Part shown: positions 22,502-33,060 of the stretch, piece after piece
How the letters are laid out: each line of letters opens with the position of its first letter
How positions within the stretch are numbered: position 1 is the first letter of the stretch
NCBI RefSeq assembly: GCF_963678635.1
Contig: NC_087070.1
Span: forward strand, 12,312,539-12,376,538
From: Symsagittifera roscoffensis
Taxonomy: Eukaryota; Xenacoelomorpha; Acoela; Convolutidae
Direction: 5' to 3'
Length of the DNA: 64,000 bases
Notes under the pieces: model-generated
What the model saw: only the letters and a program-made list of their open reading frames with translations
What the model was told of the DNA's origin: nothing
Database searches by the model: none
Translations under genes and position numbers: made by a program

Positions 22502-22925
22502 AGTAATGAACGTAGCCAAGACTCTTATATAGGTCTTGCTGATTTTTTTTGTTTTTTTTTTCAGGAAAAAGTCTTTAAAATATTGATGCACTTAGGTATA
22601 ATGCACTTTTTGAGTTCAACTGAAATTCATCTGCTGAAAGTGCCGTAAATAGCGCTCTCCAAGTACGAAAGTAGAATTGGCGCAAAAAAAACGTGAACGA
22701 TTTTTAGTTTCGAAAGTGGAATTTATTTTTAAGATTTCCCAGCGGAATGAAAAGAAAAGTTGGGTTCATGTTATCAAAAAAGCGCCAATCATAAATTGTT
22801 CTAGAAATTCGATGAGCTTAAAGGGCATCTATTTTTTTCTTTGAATTTCGAAGAGATTTTTCAAGGAAGTCAGTTTTTTTATGTTTACTTGCGTTCATTA
22901 CTTTTTTCCAATCTTCGAGTGGCTA
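22502..22925 (+). repeat. Dispersed repeat R3, copy 2
   Basis: It starts TAATGAACGTAGCCAAGACT and aligns with 3091-3545 along its length. It lies in intron 2 of the fucosyltransferase-like gene. The terminal hairpin of copy 1 is absent. Confidence 0.6.
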
Positions 22926-23203
22926 TGTTAAAAGTGTTCAATTTCTAGTGAGGTTAAAAAGTATGACGCATTTTTTTGAACCGCAAAATAGAAATCATTG
23001 ATTAACCCCACTAAAAATTGAAATAAGAAATACAGCTTTAAGTAACAATCAGTCTTTTATGACTCGTTTTCATGCAACAGACCTCACAATTTTTTACTGC
23101 CATGAAAACGATTACTCAGTTATAACTTTTTGATGAAGCTTTCAGACAATGTTTTCTTTTTTTGAGTTCTATCAAAATTAGCTATGATTTTTTTTTGTTT
23201 CAG

Positions 23204-23433
23204 GTGTTGATTTGGCATTATTGGCGATGAGCGATGTTTTAATAATTTCCTACGGAAGTTTCGGAAATTTTGGAGCTTTTTTAGGCAAACAAAAACTGCA
23301 AGTTTTCTATCCTAAGAAACACAAAGCAAATGAAGACAATGGAATAAATCTTGGCCTACCACGTTTTACTCCCATATCTTGGCAATTACTGAACAAAACA
23401 ACTGAACAAAAACAGTTTATGATTAAATTTTAG
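23204..23433 (+). CDS. Alpha-1,2-fucosyltransferase-like (GT11), last exon
   Basis: It is preceded by a strong acceptor (T-run, GTTTCAG) and ends at TAG 23431-23433. It encodes the most diagnostic GT11 stretch: DLALLAMSDVLIISYGSFG followed by NFGAFL, which corresponds to the family motif D-x-ALL-x-x-C/S-D-x-x-I-x-S-x-G-[ST]-F-G, then VFYPKKHKANED and a short C-terminal tail with P-x-SWQLL. Together the three exons give about 207 codons, the C-terminal two thirds of a usual family member. The acceptor specificity cannot be read from sequence. The satellite array starts about 470 bp downstream. Confidence 0.75.
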
Positions 23434-24211
23434 AGCTAAAGTGTTTTTTTAGCTGTCATTTTGAATGCTTCTGCGCAAGTTTGGTTATGTTTTGACAATT
23501 TGTCTTTTTGATAAATCTAAGCTTGTAAAAAATAGTATAATTCAGGGCTGTTTCAGCGGTTAGGTGGACACTGCTTCAAGGTTTGTTACTCGAATTTGAG
23601 TTCACCCCTTATTAAAATTTCGGCATAAAAACGGAACTCAAAACCGCAAACGTGGAACCTGCGATCGCGTTTTCCTATGCTTTTTTATGATTTTTATTAA
23701 TTTTTTGTTCAAAAATTTAGTTTTTGTCAAAACTTATTAACCGATTTTCAAAAAGTGAAACCAATGGCAAGTATTGCTATGATTCTGTGTGCCTGCATAA
23801 CTCCCAAGTCTTTTTTTAACCGAACCCAAGTTCTCAAAACTTCAGAAAACTGCGTAGGCGGAATTTTTGACCCATATTTTTGGATTTTGTACTTGAATAA
23901 AAAAACTACCCATCCAAGTCTGAGATTTAGACTTTATTGAATAGAAGAGGTTGTGGGAACTCTCCTGTACTAGCGGTTACGCCCAACTTATTCAACACAG
24001 AATACTATAATCCTCGAAAAGATCAAAGTTTCGATTTTTTGACCGTTTTTTAAAACTTTATGAATTTCCTCGAAAAATACGCTACCAAATCTGAGGTTTC
24101 CATGAACAGAGCGTGTTGTGGGAAGTCATCTACATTACGGTTACGCCCAAAAAATTTAAACGAAAAGTTGTGGTCCTCGGAAAAATCATTGAAACTATTG
24201 GACTTTTCTTT

Positions 24212-27200
24212 ACTACTACGCAACCTAATCTGAAATTTTGGTTTCAATGGGTAGAATGGGGTAATGGGGTATGAAAAGCTCCCCTGCATTAGTGTTTATG
24301 CCCAAATTGTTTACACAGGAAGTTATGACTCTTGAAAAAGTCAATTTTTTGATTTTTTGGCCGTTTTTTGAAGCTTTTTTTTATGTTTTCTCAAAAACTA
24401 CCCTTCCAAATTCAAAATTTTAGTTTACATGGGTAGAGTGGAGTGTTTCAAGCCGTCCTTCATTAACGGATCATACCAAAAGCTGTGATCCTCGAAAAAG
24501 ACAGTTTTTCATTTTTTTACTGTTTTTTTTGAAACTTTTTAGTTTTTCTCAAAAACATCACTTCCAAAAATATGAGGTTCTCAGATCAATGGTTAGAAAA
24601 GATTGTGAGAATCCCCGCTGTTTTAGCGGCTACACCCAATTTTTGTAACACAAAAAGCTATGATCCTCTGATTGGTCAAATTTTGTTTTTTTTGACACTT
24701 GTTGATTTGTCTCGGTAACTTTCAATTTTGTTTCAATGAGTAGAACGGATTTGTAGTAAGCTCCCCTGCATTAGTGATTACGCCTAGAAACAATTCTGAA
24801 CGAAAAATTATGATCCGCGAAAATGACAAATTTTCCATTTTTCCGTTTTACTACACTCCCAAAATTGAGGTTTTGGGTTTAAGGGATAGAACAGGTTCTG
24901 AGAAGTGCTCTGCATTAGCGCTTACGCCCAAAAAATTTTAAGCGAAAAGTTTTGATCCTCGAAAATCTCAATTTTTCGAGACTTTGACTGTTACTTGAAA
25001 CTTTTTGACTTTTCTTGACAACTACGCAGCCACAACTGAGATTTTGGTTTCAATGGATAGAATGGGGTATGAGAAGCTCTCTTGCATTAGTTTTTATACC
25101 CAAATTGTTTACACAGGAAGTTATGACTCTTAAAAAAGTCAAAACTTTGATTTTTGGTCGTTTTTTTGAAATTTTTTTTTTGTTTTCTCGGAAACTACCC
25201 TTCCAAATCCAAAATTTTAGTTTCAATGGGTAGAGTGGAGTGTTTTAAGCCGTCCTTCATTAACGGATAATACCAAAAATTGTGATCCTCGAAAAAGACA
25301 ATTTTTCATTTTTTTTGCTTTTTTTGAAATGTTTAAATTTTTCTCAAAAAAAAACTTTTCCAAATCTGAGGTTTTCGGATCAATGGTTAGAAAAGGTTGT
25401 GAGAAACTCCCTTGTTTTAGCGGCTACACCTAATTTTTGTAACACAGAAAGCTATGATCCTCTGATTGGTATAATTTTGTATTTTTTGATCGTTTTTTTT
25501 GACACTTGTTGACTTTTCTCGGTATTACTCTCCCAAATCTAAGAATTTGTTTTCAAGGAGTAGAACGGTTTTGTAGTAAGCTCCCCTGGATTAGTGATTA
25601 CGCCTAGAAACAATTCTGAATGAAAAATTTTGATCCTCGAAAATCACAAATTTTCCCTTTTTCCATTTTACTACAATCCCAAAATTGAGTTTTTGGGCTT
25701 TAATGGATAGAAGAGGTTGTGAGAAGTCCTCGGCATTAGCGGTTACGCCCAAAAACTTTAAGCGAAAAGTTTTTATCCTCGAAATAGTCGATTTTTCGAG
25801 ATTTTGACTGTTTATTGAAACTTTTTGACTTTTCTTGACAACTACGCAACCAAATCTGAGATTCTGGTTTCAATGGGTAGATTGGGGTATGAGGGGCATT
25901 AGTGTTTATGCCCAAATTGTTTACACAGGAAGTAATGACTCTTGAAGAAGTCAAAATTTGATTTTTGGCTGTTTTTTGAAACTTTTTTTATGTTTTCTCG
26001 GAAACTACCCTTCCAAATCCAAAATTTTAGTTTCAATGGGTAGAGTGGAGTGTTTTAAGCTGTCCTTCATAAACGGATCATACCAAAAAATATGATCCTC
26101 GAAAAAGTCAATCTTTCATTTTCTTACTGTTTTTTTGAAAGTTTTTAACTTTTTGAAAAACAACAGTTCCAAATCTGAGATTTTTGGATCAATGGTTGAT
26201 AAAGATTGTGAGAAACTCCCCTGTTTTAGCGGCTACATCCAATTTTTGTAACACAGAAAGCTAGGGTCCTCTGATTGGTCAAATTTTGTATTTTTTGATC
26301 GTTTTTTTGACACTTGTTGACTTTTCTCGGTATAACTCTCCCAAATCTAAGAATTTGCTTTCAATGGTTAGAACGGATTTGTAGTAAGCTCCCCTGCATT
26401 AGTGATTACGCCTAGAAACAATTCTGAACGAAAAATTATGATCCTCAAAAATGACAAGTTTTCCATTTTTCCGTTTTACTACACTCCCAAAATTGAGGTT
26501 TTGGGTTTAATGGATAAAACAGGTTCTGAGAAGTGCTCTGCATTAGCGGTTATGCCTAAAAAATTTTAAGCGAAAAGTTTTGATCCTCGAAAATCTCAAC
26601 TTTTCGAGACTTTGACTGTTAATTGAAACTTTTCGACTTTTCTTGACAACTACGCAACCAAAACTGAGATTTTGGTTTCAATGGATAGAATGGGGTATGA
26701 GAAGCTCCCCTGCATTATTGTTTATGCCCAAATTGTTTACACAGGAAGTTATGACTCTTGAAAAAGTCAAAACTTTGACTTTTTGGTCGTTTTTTGATTT
26801 TTTTAAATGTTTTCTCGGAAACTACCCTTCCAAATCCAAAATTTTAGTTTCAATGGGTAGAATGGAGTGTTTTAGGCCGTCCTTCATTAACGGATCATAC
26901 CAAAAATTATGATCCTCGAAAAAGACAATTTTTCATTTTTTTTTGCTTTTTTTGAAATTTTTGAATTTTTCTCAAAAAAAAACTTTTCCAAATCTGAGGT
27001 TTTTGGATCAATGGTTAGAAAAGGTTGTGAGAAACTCCCCTGTTTTAGCGGCTACACCTAATTTTTGTAACACAGAAAGCTATGATCCTCTGATTGGTAT
27101 AATTTTGTATTTTTTGATCGTTTTTTTTGACACTTGTTGACTTTTCTCGGTATTACTCTCCCAAATCTAAGAATTTGGTTTCAAGGGGTAGAACCTTTTT

Positions 27201-28520
27201 GTAGTAAGCTCCCCTGCATTAGTGATTACGCCTAGAAACATTTCTGAACGAAAAATTTTGATCCTCGAAAATGACAAATTTTCCCTTTTTCCATTTTACT
27301 ACAATCCCAAGTTTGAGTTTTTGGGTTTTAATGGATAGAAGAGGTTGTGAGAAGTCCTCTGCATTAGCGGTTACGCCCAAAAAATTTTAAGCGAAAAGTC
27401 TTTATCCTCGAAATAGTCGATTTTTCGAGATATTGACTGTTTATTGAAACTTTTTGAGTTTACTTGACTACTACGCAACCAAATCTGAGATTTTGGTTTC
27501 AATGGGTAGAATGGGGTATGAGGGGCATTAGTGTTTATGCCCAAATTGTTTACACAGGAAGTAATGACTCTTGAAGAAGTCAAAATTTGATTTTTGGCCG
27601 TTTTTTGAATTTTTTTTTATGTTTTCTCGGAAACTACCCTTCCAAATCCAAAATTTTAGTTTAAATGGGTAGAGTGGAGTGTTTTAAGCCGTCTTTCATA
27701 AACGGATAATACCAAAAATATGATCCTCGAAAAAGTCAATCTTTCATTTTTTACTGTTTTTTTGAAAGTTTTTAACTTTTTCAAAAACAACAGTTCCAAA
27801 CCTGAGATTTTTGGATCAATGGTTGATAAAGATTGTGAGAAACTCCCCTGTTTTAGCGGCTACATCCAATTTTTGTAACACAGAAAGCTAAGGTCCTCTG
27901 ATTGGTCAAATTTTGTATTTTTTGATCGTTTTTTTGACACTTGTTGACTTTTCTCGGTATTACTCTCCCAAATCTAAGAATTTGCTTTCAATGGGTAGAA
28001 CGGATTTGTAGTAAGCTCCCCTGCATTAGTGATTACGCCTAGAAACAATTCTGAACGAAAAATTATGATCCGCGAAAATGACAAATTTTCCATTTTTCCG
28101 TTTTACTACACTCCCAAAATTGAGGTTTTGGGTTTAAGGGATAGAACAGGTTCTGAGAAGTGCTCTGCATTAGCGCTTACGCCCAAAAAATTTTAAGCGA
28201 AAAGTTTTGATCCTCGAAAATCTCAATTTTTCGAGACTTTGACTGTTACTTGAAACTTTTTGACTTTTCTTGACAACTACGCAGCCACAACTGAGATTTT
28301 GGTTTCAATGGATAGAATGGGGTATCAGAAGCTCCCCTGCATTATTGTTTATGCCCAAATTGTTTACACAGGAAGTTATGACTCTTGAAAAAGTCAAAAC
28401 TTTGACTTTTTGGTCGTTTTTTGATTTTTTTAAATGTTTTCTCGGAAACTACCCTTCCAAATCCAAAATTTTAGTTTCAATGGGTAGAATGGAGTGTTTT
28501 AGGCCGTCCTTCATTAACGG
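24212..28520. repeat. Higher-order repeat core of the satellite, ~1,627-bp period
   Basis: The marker ACNACTACGCAGCC/AACC recurs at 24212, 25018, 25838, 26646, 27467 and 28273. Spacings alternate 806, 820, 808, 821 and 806, so the true unit is about 1,627 bp: two five-monomer halves of types A and B. The A halves (25018, 26646, 28273) share TGGATAGAATGGGGTAT followed by AAGCTC; the later B halves (25838, 27467) share GGGGTATGAGGGGCATTAG, a deletion-marked variant. Units of one type look far more alike than neighbouring monomers do. Confidence 0.88.
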
Positions 28521-31500
28521 AAAAGGTAAATTCAATGGTATGTATGCCCAGTATTCTGTGTGCCTGCAAAGTCCCCAAGACTCTTTTTACCCTAACCCTC
28601 ATTCAACAGACTTCGGAAAAGAGTGTAAGAGAAGTTTTTGACTTTTGACCTTTTTAGGATTTCTTACATTGTCTCAAAAAACTACCCTTCCAAATCTGAG
28701 ATTTTGAAGTAAATGAATAAAAGAGGTTGTGAGAAACTCCCCTGTTTAGCGGCTACGCCCAATTTTCTGAATACAAAAATCTATGATCCTCGGAAAGGTC
28801 AAATTTTCATTTTTCGACCATTTTTTGAAACATATTGATTTTTTTCGGAAACTACCCTACCAAGCCTGAGGTTTTGGTTTCAATGGGTAGAACGGGTTGT
28901 GGGAAGTCCTCTGCATCAGCCGTTACGCCCAAAAGTCCTTAAACGAAAAGTTATGATCCTCCAAGTAGTCAACTTTTTGTTGTTTTGACAGTTTTTTTGA
29001 AACTTTTCGACTTTTCCTAACAACTACGCAACCAAATCTGAGATCTTGGTTTCAATGGGTAGAATAGGTTATGGGAAACTTCCCTGCGTTAGCGATTACG
29101 CCCAACTTTTTCCACAAGAAGTTACCACCCTCGGAAAAGTCAAACTTTCAATTTTTTTTTAGCTTTTTCTGAAACTTTTGACTTTTCTCAAAAACTATCT
29201 TACCAAATGTGAAGTTTTGGGTTCAATGGGTAGAAAAACGTGTAAGAATTTTGGCTGTTTTTGCGGCTACGCCTAATTTTCTTAAAACCGAAAGCTATCC
29301 TCCTCTGAAATGTCAAACTTTGGACTTTTTGACCGTTTCTTGAAACTTGTTGACCTTATTCGGAAACAAAACTCTCAAAATTAAAGTTTTAGTTTCAATG
29401 GGTAGAATAAGTTGTTGTAAGCACCCCCTCAATAGCGGTCACGCCCAAAAGTTTTTACACCAATAGTTATGATCCTGGAAAAGTCATTTTTTCAATTTTA
29501 TTACTATTTTTTGAAACTTTTTGACTTTTCTCAATAGATATCCTCGCAAATCAGAAGTTTTGGGCTCAATGCGTAGAACAACTTGAACGAATTTTAGCTG
29601 TTTTTGCGGCTACGCCTATTTTTTTTAACACATAAAGCTATGATCCTCTGAAAGATCAAGTTTTGGATTTTTCGACCGTTTTTTAAAACTTGACGACTTT
29701 TCTCGGAAACTACCTTTCCAAATCTAAACTCATGACTGCAAAGGACAGAACGGATTGTTTTTTGCTCCCCTGCATGAGCAATTACGCCCAAAACCTTTTA
29801 TACGAAAAATTACGAGCCTCAAAATTGAAAATTTTTCAAGATTTTAAAAATTTTTTCTAAACTTTTTGAATTGTCTCAAAAACTAACCTCCCAAATATGA
29901 GGTTTTGGATTCAATAGATAGAACAGCTTGTTGGAAGTCATATCCTTAAGTGGTTACGCCCAGAACTTTTTTAATGAAAACTTATGATCCTCGTAATAGT
30001 CAATTTTTTGAGATTTTGAGTACTTATTGACTTTTTTGAATTTTCTTGACTACTACAAAACCAAATCTGAGATTTTGGTTTCAATGGGTAGAATGGGGTA
30101 TGAGAAGCTCCCCGGCATAAGTGTTTAAGCCCAAATTGTTCACACAAGAAGTTATGACTCTCGAAAAAGTCAATTGTTTGATATTTTGGCTGTTTTTTGG
30201 AACTTTTTGATTTTTCTCGGGAAACTACCTGCCAAATCCAAAACTAAGGTTTCAATGGGTAGAGTGGAGTCTTTTAAGCCGCTTCCTTAACAGATCAAAC
30301 CAAAAATTATGATCCCTCGAAAAAGCCAATCTTTCAATTTTTACTGCTTTTTGAAACTTTTTAAGTTTTCTCAAAAACTACCCTCCCAAATCTGAGGTTT
30401 TGGTATCAATGGATAGAAAAGGTTGTGAGAAGCTCCCCTGTTTTAGCGACTACAACCAATTCTTGTAACAACAGAAAAATATGATCCTCGGAAAGCTAAA
30501 AAATTTGATTTTTTAAAATTTTTTAACCTTTTTTTCAACTTTTTTTGATTTTTCTCGGAAGCTACCATCTCAAATCTGAGGTTTTAGTTCCAATGGGTAG
30601 AACGTTTTGTGGAAAGTCAGCATGAATTGTTGCGTTCAAGTTCTTTTCGCACAAAATTTTAACTACGTTTTTTAAAAATTTTTGATTTTTCTTGTAGTAC
30701 AAAGACGTATGCGAACGCGTTTTTCTATGCTTTTTTATTTTTAATTTTTTTTATACGCTTTGGAAAAAAATTGCGCTTGGTTCAAAAACTTCGTTTGTGT
30801 CAAAAAACTATTTAACTGATCTTCAAAAAGGTAAAACCAATGGTATTTATGCCCAGTATTCTGGGTTCTGGGTGCCTGCAAAGTCCCCAAGACTCCCTTT
30901 ACCCTAACCCTCATTCATCAGACTTCGGAAAAGAGTGTAAGAGAAATTTTTTAATTTTGACCTTTTTAGGATTTTTTACATTGTCTCAAAAAACTACCCT
31001 TCCAAGTCTGAGATTTTGAAGTAAATGAAAAAAGAGGTTGTGAGAAACTCCCCTGTTTTAGCGGCTACGCCCAATTTTCTGAATACAAAAAGCTATGATC
31101 CTCGGAAAGGTCAAATTTTCATTTTTTTGACCATTTTTTGAATCATATTGACTTTTTTCGGAAACTACCCTACTAAACCTGAGGTTTTGGTTTCAATGGG
31201 TAGAACGGGTTATGGGAAGTCCTCTGCATCAGCCGTTACGCCCAAAAGTCCTTAAACGAAAAGTTATGATCCTCCAAGTAGTCAACTTTTTGTTGTTTTG
31301 ACAGTTTTTTTGAAACTTTTCGACTTTTCTTAACAACTACGCAACCAAATCTGAGATCTTGGTTTCAATGGGTAGAATTGGTTATGGGAAATTTCCCTGC
31401 GTTAGCGGTTACGCCCAACTTTTTACACAAGAAGTTACCACCCTCAAAAAAGTCAAACTTTCGATTTTTTTTTAGCCTTTTCTGAAACTTTTGACTCTTC
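28521..31500. repeat. Monomeric satellite flank with internal ~2.3-kb duplication
   Basis: Past 28520 the strict higher-order pattern ends and monomers are more diverged. A non-satellite leader (ATGCCCAGTATTCTG, GTGCCTGCAAAGTCCCCAAG, CAGACTTCGGAAAAGAGTG) plus following monomers at 28532-29170 recurs at 30838-31470, about 2,306 bp apart. A third, more diverged leader precedes the whole array at about 23650-23860. Confidence 0.8.
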
Positions 31501-31860
31501 TCAAAAACTACGCTCCCAAATTTGTGTTTTTGATTTTAATCAAAAATGCGCGTTCTGAGAAGCTCCCAAGTTTCAGCGTCTAAGCCCAACTTTTGTAACA
31601 AGAAAATTTATGACTTTTCTAAAAAATCTGAGATTTTGGTTTTAATGGGTAGAACGGCTAATGGGAAGCTCCCTTGCATAATCGGTTACGCATAATTTTT
31701 AAGCGAAAATTTTATGACCCCTCAGAAAGGTCATTGTTTCGATTCTTGTCCTTATTTTGAAACTTTTTGACTCTTCTTTAAAATAACGCAATATGATATC
31801 GAGTGTTTAATCGAGGCAACAGGTTGTGCGAAACCTCCGCGTGTAAGATGCTGCGACTTA

Positions 31861-32618
31861 AACTTCACACGAAAAAAATATGTCTCTGGTAAAGTTCCAA
31901 AATCCCAAAACCTTTCACCAATATTTTAATAGAGCAACTACTAAGGTCTTAGATGAAGCTCAATTTTCAAATTTTGAAATCATCTATTTCATCCCGTATC
32001 AGTACAGCAAACTCAAAAAACATCAAACAGGTATTTCCAGCTTTAGCTGGGCCTCTAGTTATATAAGCAAATAAGATTTGTTAACTGGTTTTTGTTACGG
32101 CTATGTAATAAACACTCATTAGAAAAGTTTGAGTTTTTTGAACTTATCTTGCCCCACCTGTGGAACTCGAATTAGATTTTCTTTTCTAATTTTTTCAACC
32201 AATTGTGAGTTTTGAAGCTGTATTATCATTCCCCTCCTTCACAGGTGATTTTTAAACCACTCACGTTATCATTACCAGATTGATTTGAAAAAACTACATA
32301 CATGGTAACTGACTAGTTCTTCTCACCTACAAACAGCTGTTTGAAAACAAAGATTTCCAGCAAATAATTTTGTTGGAAATTATAAAACTACTTTTATTAT
32401 TTAACTGTTAGAAAAATTTAATACGGCTCAGCTCATCTCCCGCCATCCTCCCCATACCCGAACGAGGTAAAAACATCATTTAAAGCTGTCAACATTCTTT
32501 TTTGCAAGTTGTTTGTCAGAACCAAATGTATTTGAAATCATTAAGAACGTAGCGCTCGTACCATTTTCATCACAATTTGGAAAAAAAGTGAACAAAAATT
32601 TTCCAGTGAACAAAAAGT
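31861..32618. other. Intergenic, no gene seen
   Basis: One frame of 64 codons (31880-32074) is open but has no recognisable domain. A hexanucleotide-type echo AAAAAAAGTGAACAAAAATTTTCCAGTGAAC lies near the end, just before the hAT target site. Confidence 0.4.
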
Positions 32619-32673
32619 CTTAGGAACAGGGGCGGATTTAGGGGGGGGGAGGGGACGCCCCCCTTCAGGGATT

Positions 32674-33060
32674 CAGCTATATAGCTCAGCGTATACATAG
32701 TGCGTTCCGGGGAGTTCGGCGTGGGTTCGATTCTCACCTAAGTCGTTTCATTTGAGAATCCTATTTGAGCCGAACCTGACAGAACATGAAATGCTAATAT
32801 TTTAATCGGTTCAAAATTGGTTTGCAATTGAGTTTTTGTTAATTAAACTACATGAACTAAGTATGAACTCATTGTGAAAAAACACATAAATCACACAAAT
32901 CAGGGCATGAACAAGCCCACTTTTTAACTTGATACGTGTAATGTTGTTGCTAATTCCGTGCAATAAAAAATTACTAAAATTCGCCGTTTATTGATAATCT
33001 TAAATTAAACCGATTCTGTATCCTGTTTTTATTCGAGTTATAAAAAAGGCCAGAATATTT
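32674..33060 (+). repeat. BEL-1 5' LTR, 5'-truncated
   Basis: It matches 43330-43714. It begins inside the LTR at CAGCTATATAGCTCAG, whereas the 3' LTR appears to begin 66 bp earlier with TGTTAATG right after a purine tract. It ends GGCCAGAATATTT, directly before the primer site. Confidence 0.82.
32675..32745 (+). ncRNA. tRNA-like module in BEL-1 5' LTR
   Basis: TATAGCTCAGCGTATACATA resembles the D-arm and A box of a tRNA, and GTGGGTTCGATTCTCAC forms a T-arm with a 5-bp stem (one G-T) and the B-box core GGTTCGA. The 5' acceptor half is absent, so this is no functional tRNA. A run of T (GTTTCATTTG) follows, but no strong Pol III terminator. The same module occurs in the 3' LTR and, with another sequence, in BEL-2. 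Confidence 0.6.

Larger units (their letters stand above)
19536..23203 (+). other. Fucosyltransferase-like gene, intron 2 (3.67 kb)
   Basis: The intron runs from GTATAT to TTTTTTTGTTTCAG. It is inferred because the exon ending at 19535 (phase 1, G) joins in frame to the exon starting at 23204 (GT GTT GAT) and restores a typical GT11 segment. It carries a MITE-A copy, an hAT copy and an R3 copy; the rest is AT-rich with no gene. Confidence 0.65.
23900..31860. repeat. Complex satellite array, ~150-180 bp monomers
   Basis: About 8 kb is made of diverged monomers, each carrying a [CC]AAATCTGAGRTTTTGG segment, TTTCAATGGGTAGAA, CTCCCCTGCATTAG, a TTACGCCCAA-like box and TATGATCCTCGAAAA. Monomers differ by class, for example those with GCGGCTACACC versus TGTTTATGCCC. 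Open frames inside are repeated with the array and look non-genic. The array begins beside the fucosyltransferase-like gene and ends before unassigned DNA at 31860. Confidence 0.92.

Noticed and set aside
23900-31860. CRISPR-like array or multigene cluster in the regular repeats
   Set aside because: Units are diverged 150-180-bp tandem monomers without spacers, and their frames repeat with the satellite.
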